Assembly: GCA_934277845.1 (NCBI GenBank)
Contig: CAKQVV010000014.1
Location: forward strand, 1 to 24,013
Source of the DNA: an uncultured Clostridia bacterium
GTDB taxonomy: Bacteria > Bacillota > Clostridia > Christensenellales > Pumilibacteraceae
DNA: 24,013 nt
Direction: 5' to 3'
In this document: in pieces, positions 15,793 through 22,146 of the stretch
Layout of the letters: each line of letters starts with the position of its first letter
Numbering within the stretch: position 1 is the stretch's first letter
Notes under the pieces: generated by a model
The model's input: only the letters and a program-made list of their open reading frames with translations
Told to the model about the DNA's origin: nothing
The model's database searches: none
Made by a program: the position numbers and the translations under genes

Positions 15793-16854
15793 CTACTCCT
15801 CGCCGTAAATCGCTTTGACGGCGGCGAGAAGTTTGCTCGTGGCTTTTTTGTCGCCGATACTGATCCTGCAAAACGGGCGAAGTCGATCGGCGTCGAAATA
15901 TCTTACCAGAATATTCCGCTTTCTGAGTTCGTCGTAAAGCCGCTTGCCGTCTGCGTCCGGCGGCGAAACGAACAGAAAATTAGTCGCGCTTTTCAGCACC
16001 CTGAAACCGAGTTTTCGCAATCCGTCGGCGGTCTTTTCGCGCTCGGCGATTACTTTTGCGAGATTGCGGCGGAAATACCCGTCGTCCAGCACCGCCGCCT
16101 TGCCCATCGCGAGCGTCACCGAATTGATATTATACGGGTTGAGCGAATTGCGGAGCCGTTCGAGATCGCGCGCGATATTTTCGGGCGCGAGAATGTACCC
16201 CAACCGTCCGCCCGCAAGCGAACGCGATTTTGAAAAAGTCCGTACTATTACAACGTTTTTGGCGGTTTTTACCAGTCCTGCCGCGCTCTCACCGCCGAAA
16301 TCGACGTAGGCTTCGTCCACGACCACAAGTCTTTGCTCGTTCTCCGCCGCGAGCGCCGCGATCTTGTCCGCGCCGAGCGCGATGCCCGTGGGCGCGTTCG
16401 GGTTCGCGATAAACACCGTGCCCGTCTTTCCGGCATAATCGTTTATATCCACGGTGAAATCGGGTTTAAGCGGTACTTCCGTCGCGCTTAAACCGTAATA
16501 ACCGGCAAGCACCTTGTAAAACCCGTAGGTCACGTCCGGGAAAACCGCGCCGCCGTCCGTAAAACCGGCGAACAGCAGGGACAGACACTCGTCGCTGCCG
16601 TTGCCGAGCACTACGTTTTCGGGCGAAAGCCCGTGATAGGTCGCGATCGTCAGCCGCAGTTCCGCGCCGCACGGATCGGAATACAAATTAAGTTTATCGA
16701 GCCGTTTTATCGCCGCCTTGACAGCCGACGGCGACGGCGGATACGGATTTTCGTTGGTATTGAGTTTAACCGGTCCGCTCAGTCCTCTCGGCTGCTCGCC
16801 GGGAACATACGGCGTAAGGTCGCAGAACCTCGCGGAAAAAAATTCGTCTTTCAT
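15793..16854 (-). CDS. hisC: Histidinol-phosphate aminotransferase
   Basis: HisC transfers an amino group from glutamate to imidazole acetol phosphate using pyridoxal phosphate, the seventh step. The 353-residue fold type I aminotransferase has NTNENPYPP near 32-40, NPNAPTG at 151-157, VVDEAYVDF at 178-186, and the PLP lysine Lys209 in RTFSKSRSLAGGRLGY. Its ATG overlaps the hisD stop as ATGA. The operon context makes the histidine role firm, though such enzymes often also act on aromatic amino acids. Confidence 0.96.
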   Translation of the reverse strand: MKDEFFSARFCDLTPYVPGEQPRGLSGPVKLNTNENPYPPSPSAVKAAIKRLDKLNLYSDPCGAELRLTIATYHGLSPENVVLGNGSDECLSLLFAGFTDGGAVFPDVTYGFYKVLAGYYGLSATEVPLKPDFTVDINDYAGKTGTVFIANPNAPTGIALGADKIAALAAENEQRLVVVDEAYVDFGGESAAGLVKTAKNVVIVRTFSKSRSLAGGRLGYILAPENIARDLERLRNSLNPYNINSVTLAMGKAAVLDDGYFRRNLAKVIAEREKTADGLRKLGFRVLKSATNFLFVSPPDADGKRLYDELRKRNILVRYFDADRLRPFCRISIGDKKATSKLLAAVKAIYGEE

Positions 16855-18137
16855 GAATTACCCTCCGTTCGCGCCGTAATGCTGCGGGCGTGCGCCGACA
16901 ATCCTTCCCTTTCGGCAAAGTCCGCGATTCTCGCACCGTTTCTTTCCAGTGCCTCGCGCGAATATTTAATGAAACTCGAACGTCTGACGAAATCGTCGAC
17001 GCCCAGCGGCGAGGAAAACCGCGCCGTGCCGGAAGTGGGCAGCGTGTGGTTGGGGCCTGCGAAGTAATCGCCCACCGGCTCGGGGGAGTAATCGCCGAGA
17101 AAAACAGAGCCTGCGTTGTGCACGCTGTCCAGCACCGACTCGGGATCGAACGTGACGATTTCGAGATGCTCGGGTGCGAGCGCGTCGGAAATTTCCGTTG
17201 CTTCGACCAGACTTTTCACGACGATGATCTTGCCGTTGTTCTCGATCGACGCACGCGCCGTTTCTTCGCGCGGAAGTTCGCTCAATCTCTTTTCGATAAG
17301 TTCGGCAGTTTGTTCGGCGACCTTCTGAGAAGTCGTGACGAGCACCGCCGAAGCCATTTTGTCGTGTTCTGCCTGAGACAGCATGTCGGCGGCGAGATGA
17401 TCGGGATTTGCCCTGCCGTCGGCGATGATCAGGATCTCGCTGGGGCCTGCGAACATGTCGATACCCACTTCGCCGGACACGGCTTTTTTCGCCGCCGCGA
17501 CGAACGCGTTGCCCGGTCCCACGATCTTGTCGACGCGCTTTATGCTCTCGGTACCGTAGGCAAGCGCGGCGATCGCCTGCGCTCCGCCCGCCTTGTAAAT
17601 CTCGCCGACGCCCGCGATCCTCGCCGCCGCGAGTATTTCGGGTTTAATCCTGCCGTCGCGCCCGGGCGGCGTAACCATCGCGATTTCCTTTACGCCCGCG
17701 ACAACCGCCGGTATAACGTCCATAAGCACCGTCGAAGGATAAGCCGCCGTACCGCCCGGAACGTACACGCCCGCACGCGCAATCGGCATGACGCGCTGAC
17801 CGAGCCGCGTGCCGTCGGGACGCGTATAGGAAAAACCGTCGCGTTTCTGGCGCGAATGGAACTCGCGGATATTCGCCGCCGCCTCGCGCAGCGTCCGGAT
17901 AAAGTATTCGCCGACTTCGAGGTACGCTTTTTCGATTTCCTCTTCGGTCACTTTCAGGTCGTCGAGTTTAGCGTGATCGAACTTTTCGGTGTAGAATTTC
18001 ACCGCCCGATCGCCGTTTTTTCTGACTTCGGCGATGATTTCCGCCGCCGCTTCTTCGGCTTTTTTCAGATCGGGCAGGTTGTTGCGTTTCAGTATTTCCT
18101 CGCGGGCAATCTCTCCCGCGCGATAGATCTTAATCAT
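16851..18137 (-). CDS. hisD: Histidinol dehydrogenase
   Basis: HisD oxidises histidinol to histidine in two NAD-dependent steps, the end of the pathway. All four zinc ligands can be placed: Gln255 and His258 in LSQAEHD, Asp357 in EPVGDYFAGPNHTLP, and His416 in GLSAHARS. The catalytic Glu323-His324 pair is in APEHLEI. IVGPGN near 205 and DMFAGPSE near 227 are family signatures. Length (428) is normal. A GGAG site precedes the start in the 21-nt gap after hisG. Confidence 0.98.
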   Translation of the reverse strand: MIKIYRAGEIAREEILKRNNLPDLKKAEEAAAEIIAEVRKNGDRAVKFYTEKFDHAKLDDLKVTEEEIEKAYLEVGEYFIRTLREAAANIREFHSRQKRDGFSYTRPDGTRLGQRVMPIARAGVYVPGGTAAYPSTVLMDVIPAVVAGVKEIAMVTPPGRDGRIKPEILAAARIAGVGEIYKAGGAQAIAALAYGTESIKRVDKIVGPGNAFVAAAKKAVSGEVGIDMFAGPSEILIIADGRANPDHLAADMLSQAEHDKMASAVLVTTSQKVAEQTAELIEKRLSELPREETARASIENNGKIIVVKSLVEATEISDALAPEHLEIVTFDPESVLDSVHNAGSVFLGDYSPEPVGDYFAGPNHTLPTSGTARFSSPLGVDDFVRRSSFIKYSREALERNGARIADFAEREGLSAHARSITARTEGNS

Positions 18138-18158
18138 TTTTCTTCTCCGTAAAGCGGA

Positions 18159-18776
18159 CTATAATTCCGCTTCGATCTTTGAGATCAGTCCGCGCATTTC
18201 CTCGGTGCCGAGGTTGTACGCGCTCTTGTTGGCGATGAGCCGCGCGCTCGAAGTCGCGAAAACTTCCGCAACGCCGAGGTTGTTTTCGCGCAGCGTCGTA
18301 CCCGTTTCCACGATGTCGACGATGACGTCGCTCATGTCCAGTATGGGCGCAAGTTCGATCGAGCCGTTCAGTTTGATTATATCTATGCGCCTGCCCTCTT
18401 CGGCGTAATGGCTCTTGGCGATGTTCGGGTACTTGGTCGCCACGCGCAGCGGCTGCGACGGATCGTCGCGCCAGCCGTTCTTTGCCGCGACGGCGATCTT
18501 GCACGCGCCCACGCCGAGATCGAGTATCTCGTACACGTCGGGATTCTTTTCCATCAGAACGTCCTTGCCCACGACGCCTATGTCCGCCGCGCCGCGCTCG
18601 ACGTACACCGTCACGTCCGACGGCTTTACCAGAATAAAACTCGCCTTGCCGTTGTCCGACGCGAACACGAGTTTGCGGTTGTCGCCGCCGTAATCGCGCG
18701 AGCCGTAACCTATCTTTTCAAAAACCGAATAAACCTTGTCGCCCATTCGTCCTTTCGGTAATGCAACCCGTATCAT
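18159..18776 (-). CDS. hisG: ATP phosphoribosyltransferase, short form
   Basis: HisG joins ATP and PRPP to form PR-ATP, the first step and the usual point of feedback by histidine. At 205 residues it is the short form, which lacks the C-terminal regulatory domain of the long type and needs HisZ. ALPKGRMGD is at residues 5-13, GAADIGVVGKDVL near 63, and the PRPP loop DIVETGTTLRENNL near 159-172. The ATG overlaps the hisZ stop by 4 nt, as expected for partners in one hetero-octameric complex. Confidence 0.97.
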   Translation of the reverse strand: MIRVALPKGRMGDKVYSVFEKIGYGSRDYGGDNRKLVFASDNGKASFILVKPSDVTVYVERGAADIGVVGKDVLMEKNPDVYEILDLGVGACKIAVAAKNGWRDDPSQPLRVATKYPNIAKSHYAEEGRRIDIIKLNGSIELAPILDMSDVIVDIVETGTTLRENNLGVAEVFATSSARLIANKSAYNLGTEEMRGLISKIEAEL

Positions 18777-19816
18777 AGCGTTTCTCCTTTGTCCGCGCCG
18801 ACGAGTTCCGCACGCTTGCCGTCCGAAACGGCTCTGTCAGCCGCCGCCAGCGTTTCCGCCACGCTCATGCCGTCGCGGTTTATCACGGCGATTTCCTCGG
18901 GCGATTCGGTTTTCAGCGCGCTCGCCGCGTCGAAGTCCAGCGCGAACCCCACGGCTTTGCCGGACTTGCCCATGCGCCGCAGCATGTTGTCATACCTGCC
19001 GCCGCGGATGACCGCTTTCGCCGCGCCGCGGGCGTAACCGCGAAACACCGCGCCGTTATAATAGCGGAAATCGTCTATAAGCGAAAAGTCCAGACGGATC
19101 TTGTCGTCATAGCCGCACCCGATCAGCGCATCGGTCAGTTCTTTAAGTTCGCCGATCGCCTTTTCCGCTTCGGCGTTTCCCTTCACGATCGGCGCGACCG
19201 CATCGAGCGCGGCTTTCGGCTCGCCTTCCACCGCCGCCAGCGCAAGCAGTTTTTCTGCGTTACCTGCGTCCGCTCCCGCATCTTTCAGCAGTTTTTTCAG
19301 TTCGTGAAACGCCTTTTGCCTGATGTAGACCAGCGTTTTCACAAGGTCGTCGTCGGACAGCCCGAGCGGCTTTATAAACGCTTCCGCCGCGTCCATGTTG
19401 CCCACTGCAAGCACGCAGTCGCCGCCGAGAAAACCCAGCGTTTTGACCGCAAGCACGGCTATTTCGCACTCGGGATAAAGATCGGTGCCGCCGACGTACT
19501 CCGCTCCTATCTGTCGCAGGTCGCGGTACTCGCCGTCCGAATCGCGCCTGAACACGCTCTCGTCGTAAAAATACTTGCGCGTTTTTCCGTCGACGGGAAG
19601 ATCGTTGATGATCGACAACGTGACGTCGGGACGAAGCGCGAGCAACTTTCCGCACGCGTCCGTGAACGTGACTATCGTGTCGCCGTCGATATAATCCTTG
19701 TTCTTGCGGTAAACCTCATACGGCTCGAACCTCGCCGGACGGTACCGCCTGTAGCCGTAGCCGCAAAACAGTCCCGTCACGCTCGCCCGTAAATTCTCTT
19801 CTTTATCAATCGGCAC
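18773..19816 (-). CDS. hisZ: ATP phosphoribosyltransferase regulatory subunit
   Basis: HisZ resembles the catalytic core of histidyl-tRNA synthetase but binds the short HisG and makes it active and histidine-sensitive. LRPDVTLSII is at residues 61-70, the motif 2 region FYDESVFRR...YRDLRQIGAE runs from about 83 to 105, and DDFRYYNGAVFRGY and IRGGRYDNMLRRMG lie near the C-terminus. I chose the GTG at 19814-19816 because AAAGGAG lies seven bases upstream and the family homology begins there; an upstream ATG at 19927 adds a basic stretch unlike HisZ. The protein is 347 residues, a little short for HisZ and lacking an anticodon-binding domain. It opens the histidine operon. Confidence 0.93.
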   Translation of the reverse strand: MPIDKEENLRASVTGLFCGYGYRRYRPARFEPYEVYRKNKDYIDGDTIVTFTDACGKLLALRPDVTLSIINDLPVDGKTRKYFYDESVFRRDSDGEYRDLRQIGAEYVGGTDLYPECEIAVLAVKTLGFLGGDCVLAVGNMDAAEAFIKPLGLSDDDLVKTLVYIRQKAFHELKKLLKDAGADAGNAEKLLALAAVEGEPKAALDAVAPIVKGNAEAEKAIGELKELTDALIGCGYDDKIRLDFSLIDDFRYYNGAVFRGYARGAAKAVIRGGRYDNMLRRMGKSGKAVGFALDFDAASALKTESPEEIAVINRDGMSVAETLAAADRAVSDGKRAELVGADKGETL

Positions 19817-19989
19817 GATTTTTCTCCTTTTACTTCTCGGTAATCTTACTAATATTCCGGATCTTGACTTCTCGATCCGCAACCGTGTTTTATTACGAAT
19901 CAACGAGTTTTTCTGCGCGTTTTGCAACGAACCGTAAAACTTTCAAACCCGATTTTTTTCGGCGCACTCTCTTTATCGTAATAAAGTGT
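19817..19989 (-). promoter_or_regulatory. hisZ 5' leader, about 170 nt
   Basis: The leader between the predicted start of transcription and the hisZ GTG has two simple stems that I can see: TGCGC/GCGCA (19914-19918 with 19962-19966), and a perfect 6-bp hairpin CGGATC/GATCCG (19858-19863 with 19874-19879). There is no T-box bulge consensus (AGGGTGGNACCGCG), no run of histidine codons and no strong terminator before the gene. The length suggests some regulatory use, but no known class was recognised. Confidence 0.35.
19824..19830 (-). promoter_or_regulatory. Ribosome binding site that fixes the GTG start of hisZ
   Basis: AAAGGAG on the minus strand stands seven bases before GTG. No comparable site precedes the upstream in-frame ATG, so the shorter GTG-initiated protein is preferred. 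Confidence 0.8.
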
Positions 19990-19995
19990 AAGGCG

Positions 19996-20024
19996 ATTAT
20001 ATCACACTTTTTCATTGCGGTCAA
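19996..20024 (-). promoter_or_regulatory. Sigma-A promoter of the histidine operon
   Basis: On the minus strand TTGACC (20019-20024) and TATAAT (19996-20001) are 17 bp apart, one base from the full consensus. The predicted start of transcription is near 19989. It should drive the ten genes hisZ to hisJ. Confidence 0.85.
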
Positions 20025-20121
20025 CGAAATTGACGCGAAAAATAAGAAAATCTGTCCCGTAATCATATTATAAAAAAGAAGCCTCGTAATCACGACCGAA
20101 AACGATGTGCACATCCGCAAG

Positions 20122-20170
20122 CGGGCGGCGCATCCCGGGTGACATATCGTACCGGAACGCGCCCGTTTTT
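20122..20170 (+). terminator. Strong hairpin after hrb with a T-run on the plus strand
   Basis: CGGGCGGCG (20122-20130) pairs with CGCGCCCG (20158-20165) with one bulged G, and TCCCGG (20133-20138) pairs with CCGGA (20152-20156) with one bulged C. On the plus strand five T residues follow at once, overlapping the hrb stop codon. On the minus strand, in the direction of hrb, no T-run follows. It may block antisense transcription into hrb, or serve as a 3' stabilising structure for the hrb mRNA; a U-less terminator for hrb is also possible. Confidence 0.5.
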
Positions 20171-20786
20171 ATTCCATCGGTTCAAATGCAGACGCGTCGT
20201 GTTTGCATAACGGGCAAATATAATCCGGCGGCAATTCTTCCCCTTCGTAAATATAACCGCATATTTTACACACATACGCTTTTTTCTTTGCTGCCGCCGG
20301 CTTCGTCTTTATGTTTTTTCGGTATTCCGTATAGGTCAGCGTATCGCGCGAAGAAAGCGACGCCGCCTCGTCGACAGAACAAACGAACATAGTGTGCGTG
20401 CCGAGGTCGATTGTCTGCTCCGCGGAAAGAGATATAAACGCATTGCAGAACTCCTCCGTTACGGCAAGCCCGTTTTTGCTGCGCGACGGCGACATGCCGG
20501 AAAATTTATCTGTATTTCTGCCGCTCTGAAAACCGAATCTTTTGACCGCACCGAACGGCGTGTCTTTCGTCAGACAGTTAATATTCATTTTCAAAGTCCG
20601 CAGAATCGTTTCGCACGAATAGTTTTTTTTGTTTACGCAAACGGCGACTCTCGGCGGATTGCCGGTAACCTGCATAACGCTGTTCACGATACAGCCGTTA
20701 TCCTTTTCCCCGTCGTTTGTCGTCAGGATATAAAGTCCGTATTCTATCCTGAACAAAGCGGAAAGATCGATTTTACTTTCGTTCAT
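20169..20786 (-). CDS. hrb: Flavin reductase-rubredoxin fusion (high molecular weight rubredoxin type)
   Basis: Residues 1 to about 160 look like the FMN-binding split barrel of flavin reductases (LFRIEYGLYILTTN, IVNSVMQVTGNPPRVAVCV). After a lysine- and alanine-rich linker, residues 170-203 form a small rubredoxin domain with Cys173, Cys176, Cys191 and Cys194 (CKICGY and CPLC), enough for one Fe(SCys)4 site. The same architecture is known as Hrb in Moorella, where it passes electrons from NADH to a flavodiiron protein that reduces oxygen or nitric oxide. No flavodiiron gene is in the window. I chose the ATG at 20784-20786 because GAGGAGG precedes it; an ATG at 20811-20813 overlaps the stop of a possible upstream small ORF. 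The gene has its own promoter. Confidence 0.85.
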   Translation of the reverse strand: MNESKIDLSALFRIEYGLYILTTNDGEKDNGCIVNSVMQVTGNPPRVAVCVNKKNYSCETILRTLKMNINCLTKDTPFGAVKRFGFQSGRNTDKFSGMSPSRSKNGLAVTEEFCNAFISLSAEQTIDLGTHTMFVCSVDEAASLSSRDTLTYTEYRKNIKTKPAAAKKKAYVCKICGYIYEGEELPPDYICPLCKHDASAFEPME

Positions 20787-20791
20787 ATATG

Positions 20792-20798
20792 CCTCCTC
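20792..20798 (-). promoter_or_regulatory. Ribosome binding site that fixes the hrb start
   Basis: GAGGAGG on the minus strand lies five bases before the ATG at 20784-20786. The in-frame ATGs at 20811-20813 and 20844-20846 have no such site. Confidence 0.8.
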
Positions 20799-20809
20799 AA
20801 TAATTTTTC

Positions 20810-20902
20810 TCATGCGGTTCGAAGTAACTTGGATTTTGCGCCGCAAGCAAAAAGCGCAAGGAAATAAAACTTATTCCGATTGCGCTTAAAAAAACTTATC
20901 AT
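20810..20902 (-). CDS. Possible 30-aa leader peptide upstream of hrb
   Basis: A 30-codon frame starts ATG at 20900-20902 after a good GGAGG site nine bases upstream and ends TGA at 20810-20812. The peptide has a basic start (KRNRNK) and then a hydrophobic stretch (FYFLALFACGA). Its codons run straight through the terminator-like hairpin at 20847-20887, and its stop overlaps an in-frame ATG of hrb as ATGA. It could be a leader peptide whose translation opens the hairpin, or a chance frame. I recognise no family. Confidence 0.35.
   Translation of the reverse strand: MISFFKRNRNKFYFLALFACGAKSKLLRTA
20847..20887 (-). terminator. Terminator-like hairpin in the hrb leader
   Basis: AAGCGCAA (20852-20859) pairs perfectly with TTGCGCTT (20880-20887), and the inner arms GGAAATAA (20860-20867) and TTATTCC (20871-20877) pair with one bulge around a 3-nt loop. 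On the minus strand the stem ends in five T residues, two of them within the stem. It sits between the hrb promoter and the hrb gene, so it may be an attenuator. It could also stop read-through from msrAB. Confidence 0.55.
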
Positions 20903-20993
20903 GGCCGGTTACCTCCGTCGCCGAGTGCGCGGAAAAAATTATCCTTTGCAAACGGCGGCTATTTCGTCCTTTATTATTCCGTATTCTTATGGT

Positions 20994-21022
20994 ATTATAG
21001 CATATAAAACCGGCTTTGTCAA
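20994..21022 (-). promoter_or_regulatory. Consensus sigma-A promoter of hrb
   Basis: TTGACA (21017-21022) and TATAAT (20994-20999) on the minus strand match the consensus fully, with 17 bp between them. It begins about 15 bases after the msrAB stop. Transcription should start near 20987, leaving a leader of about 200 nt before hrb. A fully consensus promoter followed by a terminator-like hairpin fits control after initiation. Confidence 0.85.
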
Positions 21023-21037
21023 ACGGCGCCGCTGCCG

Positions 21038-22102
21038 CTATTCGAACAGATACAATAAGTACCCGTATCCTTCCCGTTCCATTTTCTCGTATGGGACAAA
21101 CCTCAGAGCGGCGCTGTTTATGCAATAGCGCGTGCCGTTCGGAGATTCGGGATCCCCTTCAAAAACGTGACCGAGATGACTGTTCCCGGCGCGGCTTCTG
21201 ACCTCTGTTCTGCTCATTCCGTGAGAATTGTCCTCGACTTCGATGACGGCGGGCGCTTCGATCGGTTTTGAAAACGCCGGCCAGCCGCAACCGCTCTCGA
21301 ATTTATCAGTAGAAGAAAACAGCGGCTCGCCCGTAACCACATCGACGTATATCCCCTTTTCGAACTTGTTCCAGAACTCGTTCTTAAAAGGTCTTTCCGT
21401 GCCGTTTTGTTGCGTTACGCGATACTGCTCGTCCGTCAGTTTCCGACGTATAACCTCGGTCGCGGGTTTCGTATAATCGCCCGGATCGATCCTGAGTTTT
21501 GAAAACAATTCTATTTCGGCACGCGGGATATGACAATAGCCTTTCGGGTTTTTGATAAGATAATCCTGATGATCCTCTTCGGCGAGATAGAAATTGTACA
21601 GCGGTCCTATTTCCACCTCGAACTTTTTCCTTCTGCTCTTTTCGATGCCGGCAATACGCTCGACGGTCGATTTCGCATTGTCGTTGGTATAATAAACTCC
21701 CGTCTGATACTGCGATCCTATGTCGTTGCCCTGCCGTTTTTTTACCGTCGGATCGATTACGTAAAAGTATGCGAGAAGTATCGCGTCAAGGCTTATCTTT
21801 CCTGGATCGTATTCGACGCGCACGGTTTCTCTGAACCCCGTTTCGCCGGTGCAGACTTTTTTATAATTTGCGTCCTCCTTGCAGGTCCCGTTTGCGTAAC
21901 CGCTCTTTACGTCGATTACGCCGTTCATTGATTGCATCAGCAGTTCCGTGCCCCAGAAGCAACCGCCCGCAAGATAAATCACGTTCTCTTTTTCGTGCGA
22001 AAAATCCATTTTTTCAATTTCCCTTTTCCCTTTCGGATTGCAGGCGACAAACGCCATGACTGTCGCCAACGACAAGATAATCGTAACAAAAACTTTTTTC
22101 AT
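21038..22102 (-). CDS. msrAB: Methionine sulfoxide reductase MsrA-MsrB fusion, lipoprotein
   Basis: This protein repairs oxidised methionines; MsrA acts on the S and MsrB on the R sulfoxide. The first 20 residues form a lipoprotein signal (KK, hydrophobic core, FVAC) with Cys21 as the lipid-bearing residue, so the enzyme should sit on the outer face of the membrane. MsrA has GGCFWGTE with catalytic Cys48. MsrB has GCGWPAF with Cys272, SHLGHVF, and RYCINSAALRF with catalytic Cys327. I see no CxxC zinc pairs in MsrB. Its 354 residues are normal for the fusion. The ATG follows GGGAGGAG. The gene comes 44 nt after the histidine kinase with no clear terminator between, so the three genes are probably cotranscribed. 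The electron donor for its recycling is not encoded here. Confidence 0.95.
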   Translation of the reverse strand: MKKVFVTIILSLATVMAFVACNPKGKREIEKMDFSHEKENVIYLAGGCFWGTELLMQSMNGVIDVKSGYANGTCKEDANYKKVCTGETGFRETVRVEYDPGKISLDAILLAYFYVIDPTVKKRQGNDIGSQYQTGVYYTNDNAKSTVERIAGIEKSRRKKFEVEIGPLYNFYLAEEDHQDYLIKNPKGYCHIPRAEIELFSKLRIDPGDYTKPATEVIRRKLTDEQYRVTQQNGTERPFKNEFWNKFEKGIYVDVVTGEPLFSSTDKFESGCGWPAFSKPIEAPAVIEVEDNSHGMSRTEVRSRAGNSHLGHVFEGDPESPNGTRYCINSAALRFVPYEKMEREGYGYLLYLFE

Positions 22103-22146
22103 CGCTCTCCTCCCGTTTTTCCCAGCGGTCCCATGCCGCCAACCGT

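Noticed and set aside
16890..18152. 420-codon plus-strand open frame opposite hisD
   Set aside because: Completely covered by hisD, Arg-rich and without any recognisable motif.
19817..19927. Upstream ATG extending hisZ by 37 residues
   Set aside because: The extra residues are basic and unlike HisZ, and no ribosome site precedes them, whereas the GTG has one.
20810..20987. Riboswitch (FMN, c-di-GMP) in the hrb leader
   Set aside because: I compared the leader with the remembered conserved cores of these classes and found no match.
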